A DNA stretch of 7,020 nt, from the NCBI GenBank assembly GCA_900753135.1, contig CAADXZ010000158.1:1-7020 (forward strand), in the 5' to 3' direction. How positions within the stretch are numbered: position 1 is the stretch's first letter; the number at the start of each line of letters is the position of its first letter. This DNA comes from Clostridia bacterium (GTDB lineage Bacteria > Bacillota > Clostridia > TANB77 > UBA1234). Below the pieces are notes generated by a model. It searched no databases. It was not told the origin of the DNA and saw nothing but the letters and a program-made list of their open reading frames with translations. A program made the translations under genes and the position numbers. Shown one piece after another: positions 6,154 to 7,020 of this stretch.

Positions 6154-6750
6154 ATGGAACATTACTTTACATCAGATCCTACAGTAAAATCTGAGGAAAG
6201 AATAATTGAATATGAAATAAAAGGAAAAACACTTTCGTTTATAAGTGATAATGGAGTGTTTTCAAAAAATCATGTAGACAGTGCAACGGAACTATTAGTA
6301 AAAACAATATATGATGAGGTGAATGGAAAAATTTTAGATGTTGGATGTGGATATGGAGTAATAGGGATAACACTAGCAACAAATAATAAAGTTACAGAAG
6401 TTACAATGATAGATATAAATCACAGAGCGTTAGAACTTGCAAAAAGAAATTCGCTAAGAAACAAAGTCGAAGAAAAGACAAAAGTACTAGAGTCAAATGG
6501 CTTCGAACAAATAAAAGAAAAGTATGATGCAATAGTAACAAATCCGCCAATTAGAGCAGGAAAATTAGTTATTTACCAAATTTATGCTGATGCAAAAGAA
6601 CATTTGTTAGATGGCGGTGTGTTGTATATTGTTATAAACAAAAAACATGGAGCACCAAGCACAATAAAATATTTAGAAGAACTTTTTGAAAATGTTGAGG
6701 TATTAGATAAAAAGGCTGGCTTTAACGTAATAAAATGTGTGTTAAAATAA
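6154..6750 (+). CDS. Class I SAM-dependent methyltransferase, RsmC/YbxB-like
   Basis: This 198-residue protein is a single-domain methyltransferase of the MTS type, most like Bacillus YbxB, which is annotated by similarity to RsmC, the 16S rRNA guanine-N2 methyltransferase. Visible motifs are an N-terminal HYFTSDP (3-9), GVFSKNHVD (34-42), the SAM-binding LDVGCGYGVIGI (61-72), acidic D87 in MIDIN that should bind the SAM ribose, and NPPIRAGK (130-137), the NPP(Y/F/I) signature of amino-group methylation on bases. It lacks the extra N-terminal domain of E. coli RsmC. The substrate is not proven by sequence. The gene begins 29 bases after a strong terminator, with AGAGG at 6140-6144; TATAAA at 6126-6131 could serve as a weak -10, otherwise it depends on read-through. 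No terminator separates it from the tRNA promoter. Confidence 0.9.
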   Translation: MEHYFTSDPTVKSEERIIEYEIKGKTLSFISDNGVFSKNHVDSATELLVKTIYDEVNGKILDVGCGYGVIGITLATNNKVTEVTMIDINHRALELAKRNSLRNKVEEKTKVLESNGFEQIKEKYDAIVTNPPIRAGKLVIYQIYADAKEHLLDGGVLYIVINKKHGAPSTIKYLEELFENVEVLDKKAGFNVIKCVLK

Positions 6751-6772
6751 ATTAAAAAATATCAAAAAAGTA

Positions 6773-6801
6773 TTGACAAGGGCAAAGACGATTGCTATAA
6801 T
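6773..6801 (+). promoter_or_regulatory. Full-consensus sigma-A promoter of tRNA-Gly
   Basis: TTGACA (6773-6778) and TATAAT (6796-6801) both match consensus exactly with the optimal 17-bp spacer, and TGC directly before the -10 makes it an extended -10 as well. Transcription should begin near 6808, about 13 bases before the mature tRNA. It is the strongest promoter in the window. Confidence 0.95.
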
Positions 6802-6820
6802 GTAAAAGTACTTTGGAGAT

Positions 6821-6894
6821 GCGGGTGTAGTTCAATGGTAGAATCTCAGCCTTCCAAGCTGATTGTGCGGGTTCGATTCCCGCTACCCGCTCCA
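6821..6894 (+). tRNA. tRNA-Gly (anticodon UCC)
   Basis: The 74 bases fold into a complete cloverleaf. The acceptor stem is GCGGGTG with TACCCGC (one G-U), the D-stem GTTC with GAAT, and the anticodon stem TCAGC (6846-6850) with GCTGA (6858-6862). The loop CTTCCAA places the anticodon TCC at 6853-6855. The T-arm is GCGGG with CCCGC around TTCGATT, the discriminator base is T and CCA is encoded (6892-6894). Anticodon UCC reads GGA and probably other glycine codons. It stands alone as a single-tRNA unit with its own promoter and terminator. Confidence 0.98.
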
Positions 6895-6900
6895 AACGAT

Positions 6901-6939
6901 AGCAACTTATAAACACTATTGTTTGTAAGTTGTTTTTTT
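6901..6939 (+). terminator. Intrinsic terminator of tRNA-Gly
   Basis: CAACTTATAAAC (6903-6914) pairs with GTTTGTAAGTTG (6921-6932) through 12 bp with one T-G pair, around a six-base loop, and is followed by seven T (6933-6939). It starts six bases after the tRNA 3' CCA. Confidence 0.93.
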
Positions 6940-6940
6940 A

Positions 6941-7020
6941 TGTAATAGGAAAGTAACAGATTTGCAACCTTTTATGTATTGATTTTCTTTCCTATTACAC
7001 AAAAAAACTTTAATTTATGC
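6941..7020 (+). repeat. Interspersed repeat, copy B (cut by window end)
   Basis: This copy begins two bases after the T-tract of the tRNA terminator. TGTAATAGGAAAG (6941-6953) and CTTTCCTATTACA (6987-6999) form a perfect 13-bp inverted repeat enclosing the core 6961-6980, which matches copy A (338-357) at 19 of 20 positions. The following segment ends in AACTTTAATTTATGC at the last base, matching copy A up to 391. In copy A the next bases complete a second hairpin, so the right part of this copy should continue outside the window. No coding potential is seen. Confidence 0.7.

Overview
The window is a low-GC stretch (AT-rich intergenic DNA, strong use of AGA, ATA and TTA codons) from a Gram-positive bacterium. 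Every gene is on the + strand. The gene content (acpP-rnc, a CsaB-type pyruvyl transferase, a YitT-family protein, ftsE-ftsX with a PcsB/CwlO-like coiled-coil M23 hydrolase, a YbxB-type methyltransferase) points to Bacillota, most likely Clostridia. The species cannot be named from the sequence. It is essentially a housekeeping region; I see no transposase, phage gene, CRISPR array, toxin-antitoxin pair or defence system.

Layout. (1) 36-275 acpP, closed by an intrinsic terminator. (2) 321-452 a gene-free, hairpin-rich stretch that is copy A of a repeat. (3) 523-1188 rnc with its own terminator. (4) 1317-3269 a two-gene unit, csaB and a YitT-family membrane protein, which abut with no spacer and are probably read from a promoter at about 1254-1282. 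(5) 3371-6083 the three-gene unit ftsE, ftsX and a secreted M23 peptidase, with a good sigma-A promoter in front and a strong terminator behind. (6) 6154-6750 an RsmC/YbxB-like methyltransferase just behind that terminator. (7) 6821-6894 tRNA-Gly(UCC) with a full-consensus promoter and its own terminator. (8) 6941-7020 copy B of the repeat, cut off by the window end.

How the genes work together. AcpP carries acyl chains for fatty-acid and phospholipid synthesis. RNase III processes rRNA and other double-stranded RNA. CsaB probably pyruvylates a cell-wall polysaccharide. FtsE and FtsX form an ABC-type mechanotransmission complex that should control the M23 hydrolase encoded directly after them, so cell-wall cutting is coupled to division or elongation. 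The methyltransferase and tRNA belong to translation.

The most unusual feature is the repeat at the two ends of the window. Each copy begins immediately downstream of an intrinsic terminator, they share a 20-base core with 19 identities plus a second conserved block, and both show inverted-repeat structure. I do not recognise the element. It is the best candidate here for something undescribed.

Five probable starts lie inside longer open frames (rnc 523, csaB 1317, ftsE 3371, ftsX 4047, M23 gene 4947). In each case a Shine-Dalgarno sequence or family length favours the inner ATG.
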